From positions 35,167,546 to 35,231,545 of the forward strand of contig NC_053400.1 in assembly GCF_016859285.1 (NCBI RefSeq): a stretch of DNA of 64,000 bases, in the 5' to 3' direction. Shown here piece by piece: positions 33,953 through 47,632 of the stretch. The notes beneath the pieces were generated by a model. The model saw only the letters and a program-made list of their open reading frames with translations. It ran no database searches and was not told where the DNA came from. Positions within the stretch are counted from its first letter, which is position 1. Every line of letters starts with the position of its first letter. The position numbers and the translations under genes were made by a program. The DNA comes from Xiphias gladius (taxonomy: Eukaryota; Chordata; Actinopteri; Istiophoriformes; Xiphiidae).

Positions 33953-35580
33953 CCCTTTCTTGTTTTGTAGAGGGTTTTCGTAGTGTTGTGTCCCACCTGT
34001 GGTCTCTCAGGTGGTTTGTTGTGTTACACTGACATCTGCTGACAGGAGGCGGGACTGTCAGAGTTTTATCACCACGAGTCTAAATTTAAATGCTTCGACA
34101 TGAGGGCAAAAAATAAATGATTAAGTAATGAAACAAACAAAAATAAACAAACTGGTCGTAGTAGGAATATAACAATAGGATATAAAAATAATAAACTAAA
34201 GCAGTAGGTCTCTACGAATTAAATTACAGTCATTAATGAAGAATTTGAATTCGAGCCTTATAATGCAGCACTTTACGTGGCTCTTTTGGTACAGTTACAT
34301 CATTGTGGAAACCCTGAAGTGAATCATATTATTTTATTTGCTGGATGTGATAAATTTATACAAATGGGGAAAACAACATTATATCACTTGTGTATGAATC
34401 TCTGACTTCATTCTGCCTTTTCTCATTTGGCTGTCACTGTATCACAGCGGTAAGCTGCGTACGGGACTGCTTAACCAAACCCAGTCTATTTATTCACCGC
34501 ATTATTCGGAGGACTAAAATGACTGGGTGTAATTCTGTTTCCTTTGTGGCGCTGATACAACTGATGAGGCCTTAAAGCAGGTACCTTAATACAGCTTGTC
34601 GGCCGTAAATTAAACTTAAACCTAAAGTTAAGGAAGTTTTGTGGAGATAAAAGCTTAAACGCTCAGCAGATGATGTGCTGGTGGAAGAAATGCCGCTTTA
34701 CTCTGATCAGCACTGCAGGAACAGAAAGGTCAAAGGTCAGGACAAGTAAATCAGAGTGTGTCCTCAGCATCCTTCAGAGAGAAAATGTCACTCCACAGTT
34801 ACACCTGAGTGTAATGTGAGCTGAGAGGCGGAGCCGGACTCTGAGGCTCTGTTTTACCAGAAAACCACCCGGACTGCTGGGAGTGTTCACGATTACACTC
34901 TCATTCCTTCTAGATTTATAAGATGCATTCTCATTTGCATGGGTAGAGAAACATCCCCTACGCAGCTGCGGGCCCGTGAAACCGAGATCAGCGTCTACGA
35001 AGCAACAGCGTTTCACAATAACGATTAATGAAGTGAATCTGAACGTCCGTACGGGTACCTTCAGCACGGTCACATAATCTGTCCCCTCCGCACGCTCTGG
35101 AGGATCCTTCTATTTGGAGATTTCTGTGAGCACAGCAGCAGGTGATGTAATAAGTTCAATAAGAGCAGAAATGAGCTCAGACTGTCCTGTCCTATATTCA
35201 GACAGAGCCAAGCGTTTAACACATCTGCAGCAAGACCTTGTCTGCCAGCACATGAAGAAATTACGTGACTTTGACTCTTTGCTAGGGATGAACTGAGTGA
35301 ACTACAGAACGGCTCTGCTGAGTTCACAAAACTGTCACGTACATCTCCAGTTTTAGTCCCTTACTACCCTTCTGCTTTTTGTAAAATCAGTTTCAGTTGT
35401 TGAGAACATTTAAATCCTCCAGAGTCTGATGTTTCGGATCGGTTTCAGCTCTGCGTGTCCAGCACAGTGATAGGTCCAGATCCAGAAGTGCGGGGAAACT
35501 GTTAGCCAGCGTAGCCACGAGGCATCCAACAACCAGGCTGCAGTCTGCTGGACGTGCGCTCATTTCCATAGACCTCACAT
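33952..35580. other. Intergenic region, nothing recognised
   Basis: AT-rich sequence with no exon, RNA gene or named repeat that I can support. Confidence 0.45.
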
Positions 35581-35589
35581 CATTATGCA

Positions 35590-35780
35590 AAGCGCTTTTC
35601 TCGTCTCATCGAACACTCGGAGCGCTTTACACTATTGCCACATTCACCCAGTCGCGCACACCCTCACATCGCTCTGGGCAATTTCGGGTTCAGCATGTCG
35701 CCCGAGGACACTTCGACATGCGGACCGAGCCTCCTGAGCCACAGCCGCCCTACTGCGAGAGTCCTGACAATAGGACGACC
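35590..35780. repeat. Teleost dispersed repeat with GAGGACACTTCGACATG motif
   Basis: CTTTACACTATTGCCACATT, then CGCCCGAGGACACTTCGACA and CTCCTGAGCCACAGCCGCC are hallmarks of a common short dispersed repeat of fish introns. The central part seems shortened. It runs straight into the copy of the 8.7-kb repeat. Confidence 0.55.
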
Positions 35781-35784
35781 CGCC

Positions 35785-35920
35785 TATTTTCCAACATGTG
35801 TTTTCGAGGACAGGAAAGACTTTGAGTCTCGCCCTGTTGGAAGGTTTCCCTGAGATCCTGTCATCCTCATCCCCGAGGACCCATATCTTAGTCACAGACT
35901 CGCTCCCTCTCCTGTCGGAC
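35785..35920. repeat. Unnamed dispersed repeat, copy 2 of the 8.7-kb element
   Basis: TTTTCGAGGACAGGAAAGAC, then TTGGAAGGTTTCCCTGAG and AGTCACAGACTCGCTCCC match the order of blocks at 8640-8880. Confidence 0.5.
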
Positions 35921-36764
35921 TGCTGAAGGTCAGAATCATTCTCTCGGACAGTCGGTTTGTTCCAGTCTCTCTCATCCCTTCTTCCCTTTTCAAAAAAAGA
36001 TCTTGGTCTGAGTGAGAAATGTGGGACTGCTCCTTCAAGTCAGAATCGAGGGCAGCAGTTTTACAAAAACCTTTAATTGTCATCAGTGTGCTTCTTTCTT
36101 GAGGCTCAGTGTTGTTTCATCGGAGGTGTCATCCTGGGGGGGGGGTGTTATAATAAATGAAAGTGCTCTGTGGGCATTTGTGTGTGTCTTGTTGAGTGTG
36201 AGTGAGAATTAAACCCTGTGACTCTGTGACGCAGCCGGCTGGTATCCCACAGAGCTTTGAACAATGTGAGTTATTTCCACCAGTCGGCTGAGAGTGGCTG
36301 CTGGGGGGGTCCGGGCTGCTGCTGCACACACCCTATTTTTTAATCCGGGGGAACATTTGCACTCGTCTTCCCTCGGTCTTCGACGGAAGCGAGCCGGATT
36401 TCCTCAGCTGTCACTCTGCCAGAGTAAATGGCCACACACTCCCAGTACACACTGGGTTTGTCCCGTGGGTGCCAGTAAGCTGCTGGTTCATCGCAGGAGG
36501 CTGCCAACAGCTCAACCCACTGACCCGACTGCCGCTGGACCAGATCCACTACAGACCACATGAGGACACATACCTGTTTTTTTTTAGGAGAAGGTTTTTG
36601 TAGAAACCAGAAAAACTGACACTGTTTAACGCGAGGAACAAACTGGGTGATAAATTCAAGGAAATATTTTCTGGGTTTCTGGGTCTGACGATCTCACGTG
36701 CTGAGCCGCAGCAACACTGGATGTGTCCCACTCACAAGTACTGCGTGTGTATCCAGCATTTGAA

Positions 36765-36830
36765 GAATGTAACTAAGTACATTTACTCTAAGTACTGTAC
36801 TTAAGTATAGTGTTGAGGTTCTTCCAAACT
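36765..36830. repeat. AAGTACATTTACT-type dispersed repeat fragment
   Basis: AACTAAGTACATTTACTC and GTACTGTACTTAAGTATAG are the start of a common fish repeat. Larger copies lie at 44625-44770 and 48715-49770. Confidence 0.5.
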
Positions 36831-37031
36831 TAAAACTCATCTGTGCACCTTAACTTTTCAGTCATTGGCTTTGATTACTTCAGACCTGGTACCTGTTGCC
36901 AGTGGTTGGTCTCGGTCTCACTGAGTCAGTTGAACCCAGTACGTTCAGTAGAGTCCATGTGGTCCTGTAAACTGATCCCTGTAAACCTTCTGAAAACCAC
37001 TGCCTCTCTGTGACTCTGTTTGTTCCCTCCA

Positions 37032-37033
<2 letters not shown>

Positions 37034-37071
<38 letters not shown>

Positions 37072-37110
37072 TCCTCCTTCCTGTCCTCGCTTTTCATCTC
37101 TCTGTCTCTC

Positions 37111-37173
<63 letters not shown>

Positions 37174-37240
37174 TCCTCCTTCCTGTCCTCGCTTTTCATC
37201 TCTCTGTCTCTCTCTCTCTCGTAGTTTTGTCCTTTCTCGT
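37034..37240. repeat. (CT)n tract with a duplicated 102-bp unit
   Basis: Long TCTC/TGTCTC runs flank two copies of TCTTCCTCCTTCCTGTCC then TCGCTTTTCATCTCTCTG, starting near 37070 and 37172. Confidence 0.9.
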
Positions 37241-37410
37241 CTCTCTCCTCTCTCTTCCTGTCACTTTCTGCAGGTATTTCTGCCCCTGGTGCTGCAGAGT
37301 CTGGATCTGTGACTGTAAACCACCTACTGCCCCATGATCCTGCTCAACACCCACCGCGTCAATAATAATAATAGTAACGATAAAAACGATAATAAAAAAT
37401 AATGACAATG

Positions 37411-37454
<44 letters not shown>
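37411..37454. repeat. (AAT)n microsatellite
   Basis: About 15 AAT/ATA units within an AT-rich stretch at 37360-37500. Confidence 0.95.
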
Positions 37455-38052
37455 TTTAATAAAAATGACAACAATAATAATATTATCATTATTATTACCA
37501 TAAATAAACTTTACATCTCCACATGCAACCTGCATCAGAGATAAAGGATCTGATAAACCACTGATGATACCGTGTGTCAGTGTTGCGTTCACTTCTTGTT
37601 TCTGCTGAAAACAAGGGGACAAAACAGCTTATAGCAAAGTAGATGTGCACTTTTTGTAATGAAGACCAATGCTGGTCTGAAAAGCTGCTGATAAAACCTT
37701 CAGGGAGCTCTGATTCAAATGCGCAGGTTCTTTTACGTTGTATCGTATTAGTTTCCTGTTGAATCAGTCATGATCAGGTGTACGGAGGCTCGAGCCATGA
37801 CGCTCCAGACCTCCTCTAATAATCACATGACTCAAACATCTGCGTAGTATTCGTGAGCTCGGCTGACGTTTCTGACGGCTCCCAGTCGAACACCTCCGAT
37901 ATGAACTCGCTGCTGCCGGTTGGTCTTTTTGAGAGGCGTCAGGAGGACGGCTCGATGGAAATGAAACACGCACTGGGTCAAAGGTCGCTGTCATGTGGTC
38001 GAGCCTTCAACAGAGTCCTTTTGTGTCTCCCTCCACATGTCTTCGTCTGTGT

Positions 38053-38054
<2 letters not shown>

Positions 38055-38083
<29 letters not shown>
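38055..38083. repeat. (GAT)n microsatellite
   Basis: About nine tandem GAT units. Confidence 0.95.
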
Positions 38084-38439
38084 GGGGCCCTCAGGCCTCT
38101 CTGAGTTCCCAGACAATCTAAACTGTGGCTGGGTTCTCACTTAAAGACACAAACAAGATGAAATCACTAAAGGTCTCCCTCTAGCAGGAGAAAATTACTG
38201 CATGTCTGTGAAGAACAAAAACCAACCACGGCTGTTACTCTTACTAGAGAAAAGACTCTTTTTATAATTTAACCAGAGGACGAGTGTTGTGGTTTCTGCT
38301 CTGCTGTGTATCTTCCTTGTATTTTTGGGGCCATTTTATGCCTTTATTAGACAGTTGACAGTAGAGAGAGAGGAGGCCAACGACATGCAACAGAAGTCAG
38401 CAACTGGATGCAAACCGGGGACACTGTGGTTCATGACAG

Positions 38440-38710
38440 AAAATTATACATGATGAATTGTTTAAGTCATTTTGGAAAGTAATAATGTCAAATGGTTCCA
38501 GCTTCTCGAATGTGAATATTTGCTGGTTTCTCACTTTTCTCTGAGAGTGAATTTGACATCTTTGGGGTTCGGACTGTTGGTCAGGAAAAAACAAACGACA
38601 AGAATATGTAACTTTGGCCTTCAGGGAATAATGATGGACATTTTCACTATTTTCTGACACTTTATAAACTGAACAATCAGCCGATTATTAAAGAGAATGA
38701 GCAACAAATA
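38440..38710 (-). repeat. ATTAATCGAT-type teleost repeat, copy 2
   Basis: GTTCCAGCTTCTCGAATGTG, then TGGTTTCTCACTTTTCTCTG and CTGAACAATCAGCCGATTA are the known central and end blocks of the same fish family as 1875-2150, here inverted. Confidence 0.6.
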
Positions 38711-38859
38711 TAAACTGGAACAATCCAGGTCTTAAAACCAGATTTTCAGACCTGACAGAGTTAATATTCTACTTCAGTGGTGCACATTTCTAACTAACAA
38801 TTATAACGCCCCCTTCCACACAAACACACACACACACACGTGCAAAGAACAGAGAAAGC

Positions 38860-41845
38860 AACGTCTGCAAAAGTCAACTTTATTTCTATCAAAGAATGAA
38901 CCAAGTGACATTTTACATCAATTTTTTGTTTTTTGTTTTTTTTTTGTTTTTACATTTTTTATGCAAAATTCACAGTTTAAGTGATGCTAAAAGAAAAGAT
39001 GCCATAAATAGGATGATTCAAAAACAAAGACAAAAAGTGGACTGAAAAACACATGAACAAATATAACAAAACAAAATATGATGTTTTGGGAGCTGAACCT
39101 GGTGAGAGATGACTGTTTCCAAAGACCCCAGAAGCACATCACACTCACGGAGCATGTGCAAACGTGAGCAAATGTATTCCAAAAATATTCGCTTCCTAAT
39201 ATCGTTGTGTGTTTAGGACTCATGTCTACACCACAATAAATACACCTGTCCTGTAAATATGTCTATTTGGATATAGTTGTAAAATTGAGGTTTGAATTTT
39301 GTTGGATTCGTCACGGCTGAAAAAATACCTGCTACATACTTTGTTTTTTTTATATTCAAACATAAAAAACAGAGGAAAAAAACAGGAAATTTCTTGAATA
39401 TGAGGAGAAACTCAGTGTTTAGAAGACTGGTCTGTGTGTTTGTTTTCTGACTAAAAACTGGATTTAACTTTTCAAACAATTAGAAATTATTTTCTGACTT
39501 TCAGTGGGGGAAAGAGGAAAGTTTTGTCCTGAAAAGAAAGTTTTGGTCGGAAGCAGAAATGTTCAGACTGAGAAACTGGCTGTGAAATGATTGGACACAT
39601 TCAGTCTCTGATTTCTGATGCTGGAAGATGCAGAAAAATAATCAGAGAAATGTAAAAATATCACTTCTGGTTAAAAACAGAAACACCCAATTTCAAAAGT
39701 TACTTTAAAATGGATTTAGCTTTTATATAGTTTTTCCATCTGAAAAGTGAGAGTTCAGATCTGATGAAATAATGAGAATAAAAAATTGGGTATTTTAAGA
39801 GCAACTTGCTTTTCTGAATTTAATTTTGAGGAGGATACCGGTCATTTTATACAGAATATTTACATATGATGTCTTCAAACTGTTCATTAAGCAGCATCCT
39901 GACTTAATCCTGACTAATGATTGTAAGTCAACATTGTAACAGAACAGTTTTATCGATTTTACGACTGCCATTTGTTCTGAAGCTGTCTCTGCTTTTTATA
40001 TGTATCTTTTATTTAAAACCTAGATTCACAGAGGGAATAAGAGGGAATGAGAGAAAATATGTTCCCAATGTAACGACTGTACAGTAATCAAAGGTACCAC
40101 GAGACGGAAAACTTGACTTTACTGATGTTTTCACTGGGATAATGAAGTAAGCAGACCCCCCCCCGAAAATCAAATAATAATGTCAGTATATTTTTGTTCT
40201 GTAAGAAAACAACAAGGACATGCCATACTGAATCTGGACTTTTGTTTTGAAATGATTCAGTCTCCGCTTCCTGCGATGCAGGAAACAAAATGGTTCGACT
40301 CCGAACGTGTAAATATGTTGTTATCTAAATGTGACATATATTCAGAGATGTAGAAATATGTGGGCCGATGGACAGAGGCGTCGCTGCAGCAGCTCGTTTC
40401 ACCGAGTGCACTCTTCAAGGTTTCTGACAAACCACACGGGTGGAGTTAGTTCTCATTTTACAAGACCCCTGCTGGCAACCGAAGGCCAAATCGAGACAAC
40501 AAAGATTCATTCTGTGTGACCGGGGATACACAGAATTTTTTAATTAATCTGTTAATCTGCTGATGACATTTTGATTGATCCAAATAATCTATAAATTGTC
40601 AAAAATGATAAAAAGCCCTGTCTTTACTTCACGTAGCTCTGATTAGGCAGAATATCTTCATTTAATCCTGATTTAAGTGATAAATCGATCGATTGATTCA
40701 AAGTCGAGGTTTGACCTGAACGGCTTGTGTTTTGTTGCCTCACATCATCCCCGGTTGTTTATTGTGCACAGCTCAGTGCTAACAGCTAATGCTAAACTTT
40801 TAGATCTGGTTTTCTCATCTTCTGATCCAATGAGACGGCTTCTTTTAAGAGAAGAAGTCACTGGTTGTGATTTCTTACAGTTACAATGACTTCTTTAAAC
40901 GAAAAAATCTTAAAATCCTGATTTTATTCTTTTCGTCATTTGACTTTGTTGAGGTCTGAGGATGCGGTGACATTACATACAGCGTCAATCAGAAACAAAG
41001 CCACAGTTTTCCTCACTTATCTTAAAGAGATTAAAGGGAACACATTGCGGCGGAGTCACGCTGATTGCGGCTGAATGTTGGAACGCTTGGCTGAGGGCCG
41101 GCTCTGGCCCTGACTCAACCACCAAATTCGGCTCATTTTGTTCATGAATTTTGGCTAAAAGTCAGCCCCGGTTAGCAGCAGCAACTGGGTCAAGTTTGGG
41201 CCAGAGTTGACAGCCCAAGTCGGACCGGTGTATTTGGAAGGATTCTGGCTTGTTCCGTAAAACTGACTGATATCAATGCATCTCGACCACTCAGCAGTGA
41301 AGAAGGGACCATAACAATCTCATAATGAGGCTGAGACTATGAAATGAAACAGAGTTTGTAAAATAGTGTCGTCTTCTTTCAGCCTCACTGATGCAGAGTT
41401 TGTCTGCATGTATATTTTTATGTAGGTTTAAGGTCAGTAGTTACAATGGAGCCGCTGAAGCGCTGATACATCATTGTTTGTCTCCGTTGGTGTTTCTCTG
41501 TGTGATGAAGGCACATGAAGTCTGTGCGACTGTCTCAGTGTGTGTACAGTGCAGCGGATCTCGTTGACGTAGGCCAAGTGTTCTCTGAGGGACCCGTGGC
41601 TGCATCCCTACCTATACCAGACCCCGCCCACTGACCTCCAGGTGTGTCCTTGCCATCTACAGGGGGGCGTCACAGGGCAAGACAATACAGAAACAAACAG
41701 AAACCACTTTGGTGCATCACTATGATCCCTTCAACAGTTTAAAAACACCACATAGAAAAGGACAGGTTACAGCTCTATGAATGCGTTACAGAAGTGGTCC
41801 TCTATCGCTGCTGGATAATACCATCAGGATTTTTTTTCTATTTTC
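38860..41845 (-). other. hsd11b2: Probable long hsd11b2 3'UTR
   Basis: About 3 kb of AT-rich non-coding sequence between the hsd11b2 stop codon and a strong polyadenylation site. It includes a poly(T) stretch near 38920-38960 (A-rich in the transcript) and a partial ATTAATCGAT-type repeat at 40535-40620. The length is inferred from the first convincing signal; a shorter UTR is possible. Confidence 0.5.
38879..38884 (-). terminator. hsd11b2: hsd11b2 polyadenylation signal with GU-rich downstream element
   Basis: AATAAA on the minus strand, in the setting GAAATAAAGTTGAC, is followed some 40 bases later by a (TG)n stretch (plus strand 38820-38840). That is the classic arrangement of a vertebrate cleavage site. 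The cut would fall at about 38850-38865. Confidence 0.6.
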
Positions 41846-42255
41846 TCACAGCTCCTTGAGTTTCTCCTTGTTGTTGTTGTTGTTGTTATGGAGGCTGAGG
41901 TTCAGGTCGAAGCTCGACTGCTTCCTCAGAGCGCGCGGCATCAGCTTCTTCTTCACAAACAGTTTCTGGAGGAAGCGGTTGCTGATGCTGAAGGGGCAGT
42001 AGGTGTGGATGAAGTACATGAAGCCCACGCCGGGCCCCGCGAAGTAACGCGCCTGTGGCTGCGGCGACAACAGCGCCTGGATGATGGTGTCGACGACGGG
42101 GCTGAGGTTGGGGTTGGCCTTGCTGGCGTGGCTCTGGAACAGCTCCTTGGTCTCGGTCACGTAGTCCTCGCCGTACTCTTCGAGCAGCCCCGGACACAGA
42201 CTTTGCAGCAGCTGCCTGTGCTGCTGCTCCCAGTAGGCGTGGTTACTGGACTGAC
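41846..42255 (-). CDS. hsd11b2: hsd11b2 coding exon 5 and stop
   Basis: Encodes 135 residues from [19 protein letters not shown] through [18 protein letters not shown] and [20 protein letters not shown] to [17 protein letters not shown], then a run of Asn and KEKLKEL with a TGA stop. The steroid-site tail matches HSD11B2; the Asn run comes from a CAA/AAC microsatellite at 41868-41888. Confidence 0.94.
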
Positions 42256-45200
42256 CTGCGGAGACAACAGACACCTGCGTTATCACCTCAACAACCACTG
42301 TTCACCGTAAACACTGCCGGGGGAGGGTCTACTTGTTGAATGACAACAAGCTAATTGTGAGAAAACACACAGGAACTGAGTAAAAATCAACTAATCCACA
42401 ACTCATGAAATCACTTTCAAATAATTGTTCAACTTCAGTTCAGTTAACTGACATTTTTAACTTTTTATGTTGAGACAGGTTATCATGTTGTATAATGAAG
42501 ATGATTAAAATTTAATGAAACGACACGTTGATGTAGATAATAAGGCGAAGCCGTTTTGTCTGGATTAAAAAATTTAAAGGATCATTGTTTCTTGATTCAT
42601 CTTGAGAAATTGAAAAAAATGTGAAAATAGAAAAAAGAATAGTAGCACTACAGAATCTATGTTTAATGCCTCGAGAAAATGAGATGTCTAAGTCATAAAG
42701 TACCAGTGACTTGGGGGAGATACATTTTAAACAGAAAGGTGAGCAGCAGAGGAGGAGACGTCCTCATTTTAGTCCAAAAAACACTGGATCCTACATTTCC
42801 CACAATGCATCTGGATAGTATCTTTTATTGGAGCCACCCTGCCTGGTAAACAGCCATGTCTTTAACCAGACCGGATGTTAGACACTTGCAATCTGAAGGT
42901 TCCTACTGAGAGAAGCTCTTTCAGTCACAGGAAGTCTTAATGCTGCAGCAGCCAACAAATGTCCCCAGAAAAAAGTCCAGTTTAATATATGTTGAATCAT
43001 ATGTAGAATAAACTCTGAGCAGAGCCGTGCGAGTTGGCCGAACTGAGCTGCTGACATTTTAAATTATTCTGTCTCAGTGTGATGTCTGAAGCAGCTGGTC
43101 CCACAGAGTCGGTGCTGAGAAGAGACTGTTTAACTCCTTAATGGCATCAGCACAAAATCTGGATAAAGTTCATTGAGTCAATCGGCCGTCAGCCAAACTC
43201 AACTGCTCCAAAACCAGCAGTAACAGCAGGATTAGGAGTTCAAATATAAACCTGTTCCTTCAGGATTAGAGCGTGAACAGGAGGATAAAGTGTGCCGAGC
43301 TCCTGGTTTACATTGCCACTGCTACGTCCAATCAGTCAGCATACAACAAAGTGTATGATCTTTGAACATCAAACCCACCAACATCACACACATCAACACC
43401 GAATGTGACTTTTAGTTTTTGCACTTTTGAAACATTTCAGATTGTTTTCACTTTCTTTCTGTTGCTATTTTGTTTTGTTTTCACTGTAACCGTCTATTGT
43501 CAACCTTTTCCCATGTAGAGTTATTTCACTTATTTCCTGATCTTGATATTTGGCCTGTCTTACCTTTTCTTCTTTTATACATGCCGTGTGATTTGAAATT
43601 GGTGTTTTGTGTGGAGCCATTTTTGCGCAGTTTCAGGGATAAAACCAGGCTGCAGTGGATTAACCGCTCGCTACTTTTATTTTTCAGACATCAAGGTTTC
43701 ATACAACTCTTGTCTCAGATGTGTTTAATTGACTGTATTTTAATGTGAGGAAAATGATTTGAAATTCTACCACAAAACTGCTAAGGGGGTTCAATTAAAC
43801 AAAGGTGGTGACACTTATCATCTCAAAGTCAGCCTGTATCCAAGCTATCCTGCTGGCCTAAAATCCTAGAATCACCTGTCCACACACAGTGACTCAGAAG
43901 AACATCTTTCAGCCCCCCACCCCACACCCTCCCCACTATATATTAACATTTAGTCAATTTTTACGCTGATGATACCATCTTGTTTGCCATCGGCGTGGAG
44001 CAGACCTCTTTTATCAAATATTGTTCTAAACTCCAGAACGACAAAATGTTTGTATTTAACAAGAACACAGAACTTAGATGTTCCTTCTCTGATCCAGGAC
44101 TTAATTAAAATACAGTCAAAGATGTAGGTTTGGTTTCAAAAGTGGTGGAGGAGTGGGGGCACTAACTCTACAGAACTCTACTAAGGTTCATAAAACCTGA
44201 TACTTGGTGACAGGTAATGTATTTGCATCTCTACCACAACGAGCACGGTGCTATATGGACTTGACTGATGATAAGTCCTTGTGCAAATATGACTATATTA
44301 AATAATAAAATAATGCAGAAAGGGTGGAGGTGTTTATTTCAGCCCTAAGTAATGTCTGCAGGTATTCCTCTCAGGCTGCATACAGCCACAATTAGCGAGA
44401 GTGAAAGGCAAAAGACAGGGGAAAATCTAAAGCCTGAGTAGCACGGTGCTGCGCCGTTGCTGCTCCGAGCACCTGGTAGTAGCAGAAGGAGACTCAGAGG
44501 AGTTAATCAACATGTCGATCAGCTCCTCTCTTCTCTTCTCTGAGCTATTTGGTTAAATGCACTACAAAACATAAAGTTGGATTCTGATACATTTTCCCAG
44601 AAAAAAACAATGTGAAGATAATTAGTCATTTTACTTTTGATACTTTAGGTACATTTTGTTGGAGATACTTTTGTATTTTTACTTGAGTAAAATTTTGAAT
44701 GCAAAACTTTTACTTGTAATTAAGTTTTTTAATGTGATGAGGCTACTTTTACCTCAGGAAATGATCTAAATACTTCTGGCTCTGGCTCTGGTTGTGATCC
44801 TGATGTCTGTTGTATATCTCAAGATAATTAACCCGTTAAATTGTTGAAACTGGATTCATTTTGATGAACATCTTGACTTCTTTAAAGTCCCAGAAGTCTC
44901 GTGAACACAACTGCAGCACAGAGTGAAATATTAAGACATGAAGCAATTCTGTTTTTTCAAACCCACACCAAGGATAAAAACAGTTTTCAGGGAGAAGCAG
45001 AAAGTCGAGGAGCCACGGGCCAAAGTGAAAGTTTTGCTGCTGGCCAGCAGGTTGGTTCTGTGTGACTCCAGCCCTCTAATCACATCCATCCATCCTGCAG
45101 GAGTTTCGAAATTACACGTCAGCAATTTGTAGTTTCTGCGTGTGCAAAAACCGATGGTCCATGCCATATATGAGAGTATTTTCCCAGCAGGAGGCCTCTC

Positions 45201-47582
45201 ATCATGTTCAACATGAGACCAAACCACAACACACATAAGGGCCAGAGGCAGAGGAGTGCAGTGTACTCCTGAGTGATCAGGATCAATAAGATCTGATTGG
45301 CTGGTTCTTGATTCACCTTTTCTGTCCTGTGTGGCAAACAAACAAATGTTTTGCAAATCCATTGTGTTTTTAACTCCAGTGTGGGTCGTGTTTGTCTCCT
45401 GGAATCATAGTTTCGGTATTTCTGTTTTATTCTCAGTTCCCTCCAGCCAACACAGTAATCACTAGCTCCTGTAAACATGGATTTACATGTCACGGCAGGT
45501 CTCAGGCTGCTGTTACCTGTCTTGTATGCGGAGGGCAGGATAATGGAAACTTGGACTCCCCAGGGCTCCAGCTCGTGTTGCAGAGTGTTCATGAAGAGGT
45601 TGAGAGCTGCTTTAGACGCTCCGTATGCTGCCAGACAAGGAAACGGCTGGTCACCTGAAAATATAGTTACAACGTCATCATGACAGCATACAGAGACTGA
45701 CCAATCGCCTCTGTCACTCATCTATGGCAGAATGCGCAAGATTAAAACAAGTTAAACAGTAAGACACAGACAGTAGCCTCAACAACACAGACGTTGATCA
45801 TCACAGGGATCTGACTCAGTGTGGAGCATCGGAGTTCAGTCTTCCCCTTGGAAACTCAAGGTCCACTTATTCATGTGTTTGGGGGCTTTCAATCACATCT
45901 AACAGGAATAAGTTGCCATGAGGATGAACTCCATCCATTGACGAAGATCATGAGTTATGGTTAAAAGCTCCCAAAAAGGTTAGTTTTTAGGAGTTAAGAT
46001 TCTTTTAGGCCTGTCTCAGACAGATTTCAAATCAAAAAGAACTGCTGAACAATGCAGAAAAAGGATATATGTACATACAGTAAGTGTATAGGTTACTTTC
46101 AGTGTGTCTGTTATTTCCTTAATGAAAAAACTCCATTTGAAATAAATTAAATACGCAGTAAGACTCATGTTTTGGTTCCTCTGATGACTGCTGCCTTCAC
46201 ATCTGCTGGAATCTGAGGCGGAAGGAGGCTCATGCGTCTGATGACAGGTCGGGGGCTCAGCTCACAGCCTGTATAAATGTATGGTTTTCGCCCCGGCGGG
46301 GAGATAAAAACATGCTGCTGTTGATACTGTGGCGTTACAGGAACAGTCTCACCTGTCCTGTCACATTATAAGCTTCCTGACCGCCTGACCTTTCCTCTAG
46401 CACCGTCATCAGGACAAAATTCCCAGTGGGACCATGGATGCATTAACAGAGCTGGATACGGCTTTTGTCAGCTCCACAGTCCAACTCTGGTACTTCAACT
46501 AAAAAGTCTCATGCCCACAGACCACCACCAGATCACTTGGTATTTTTCTAAAATCTTATTTTACAGCCACAATGAACTTGTGACTGTCCCACTAAAAGCT
46601 GCTGAATCAGCTGTGATCAGCTCCTGGATGTACAGACATCTATCACTGGATCCCTGTGATACTGAAGGAAACTTAAAAACTTGAGGATTCTGAAAGCAGT
46701 TCTGCAGCCTCATTTTCCTCTGATTTCTAAGAGGATTTCTGGAGGACTGTTCACTATAATGTAATCCTCAGGAAGTGGAAGTAACACTGAATCTTAGAAT
46801 GTATGTTTCGTGTCTGTCAGTTGAGATCTGACTGAGTTAAGACTCCAAGAAGGAGTGGGGATTTCGGACTCAAATGAACCTGTAGGTTGAAACCCAGAAC
46901 CTTCTTGCTACCACCAGACCACCATACCTCTCTTAATATTAATGGATTGATTTTTAATATTTTTTAAATTTCTAAGCATCTGAATTATTTGTACTGTGAG
47001 TTCATTCATAGTTCCAAGTTCCAGAGAATGAACTCTTTTCCTACTGACCATATGTTAGGCCAAAATTTAAACTCTGCACACAACATTTGTGAAAATGTCA
47101 TCTGCAGATGACCATGAAATCTGCTGAGCACATTAATTCTGTCAGAAGGGGATGAACCTTTGCGACTGTTTTGGTCGTACTCTGATTTTTTGGCAGAGTT
47201 GAGTTGGACAAAGAGACGCGGAGAGACGAGCAGCAGCAGCTCTGTTTGTTTGGTTTGGCAGTTTGGAGGCAGCAGTCATTTCATCTGTGGTTCAGCTGTC
47301 CTGGAACCTTCAATTAAGATTTATTACAGCATCAGTGTGTGGGTGTGTGTGTGTTTGCGTCGGACACACACGCACCGGCAGGGCTGGAGATGGTGACGAT
47401 GCGTCCTTTGGCCTGTCGCACCAGTGGCAGGAAGCTCTTGGTGATGTTCAGAGTGCCGAAGAAGTTGACCTCCATGCAGCCACGGAAGTTTGACATCAGC
47501 GACAGCTCGGCATCTCCGAAGTGCACGCACACACCGGCATTGTTTACCAAGCCCCACAGACCTGCAGACATGCAAAACCACA

Positions 47583-47632
<50 letters not shown>

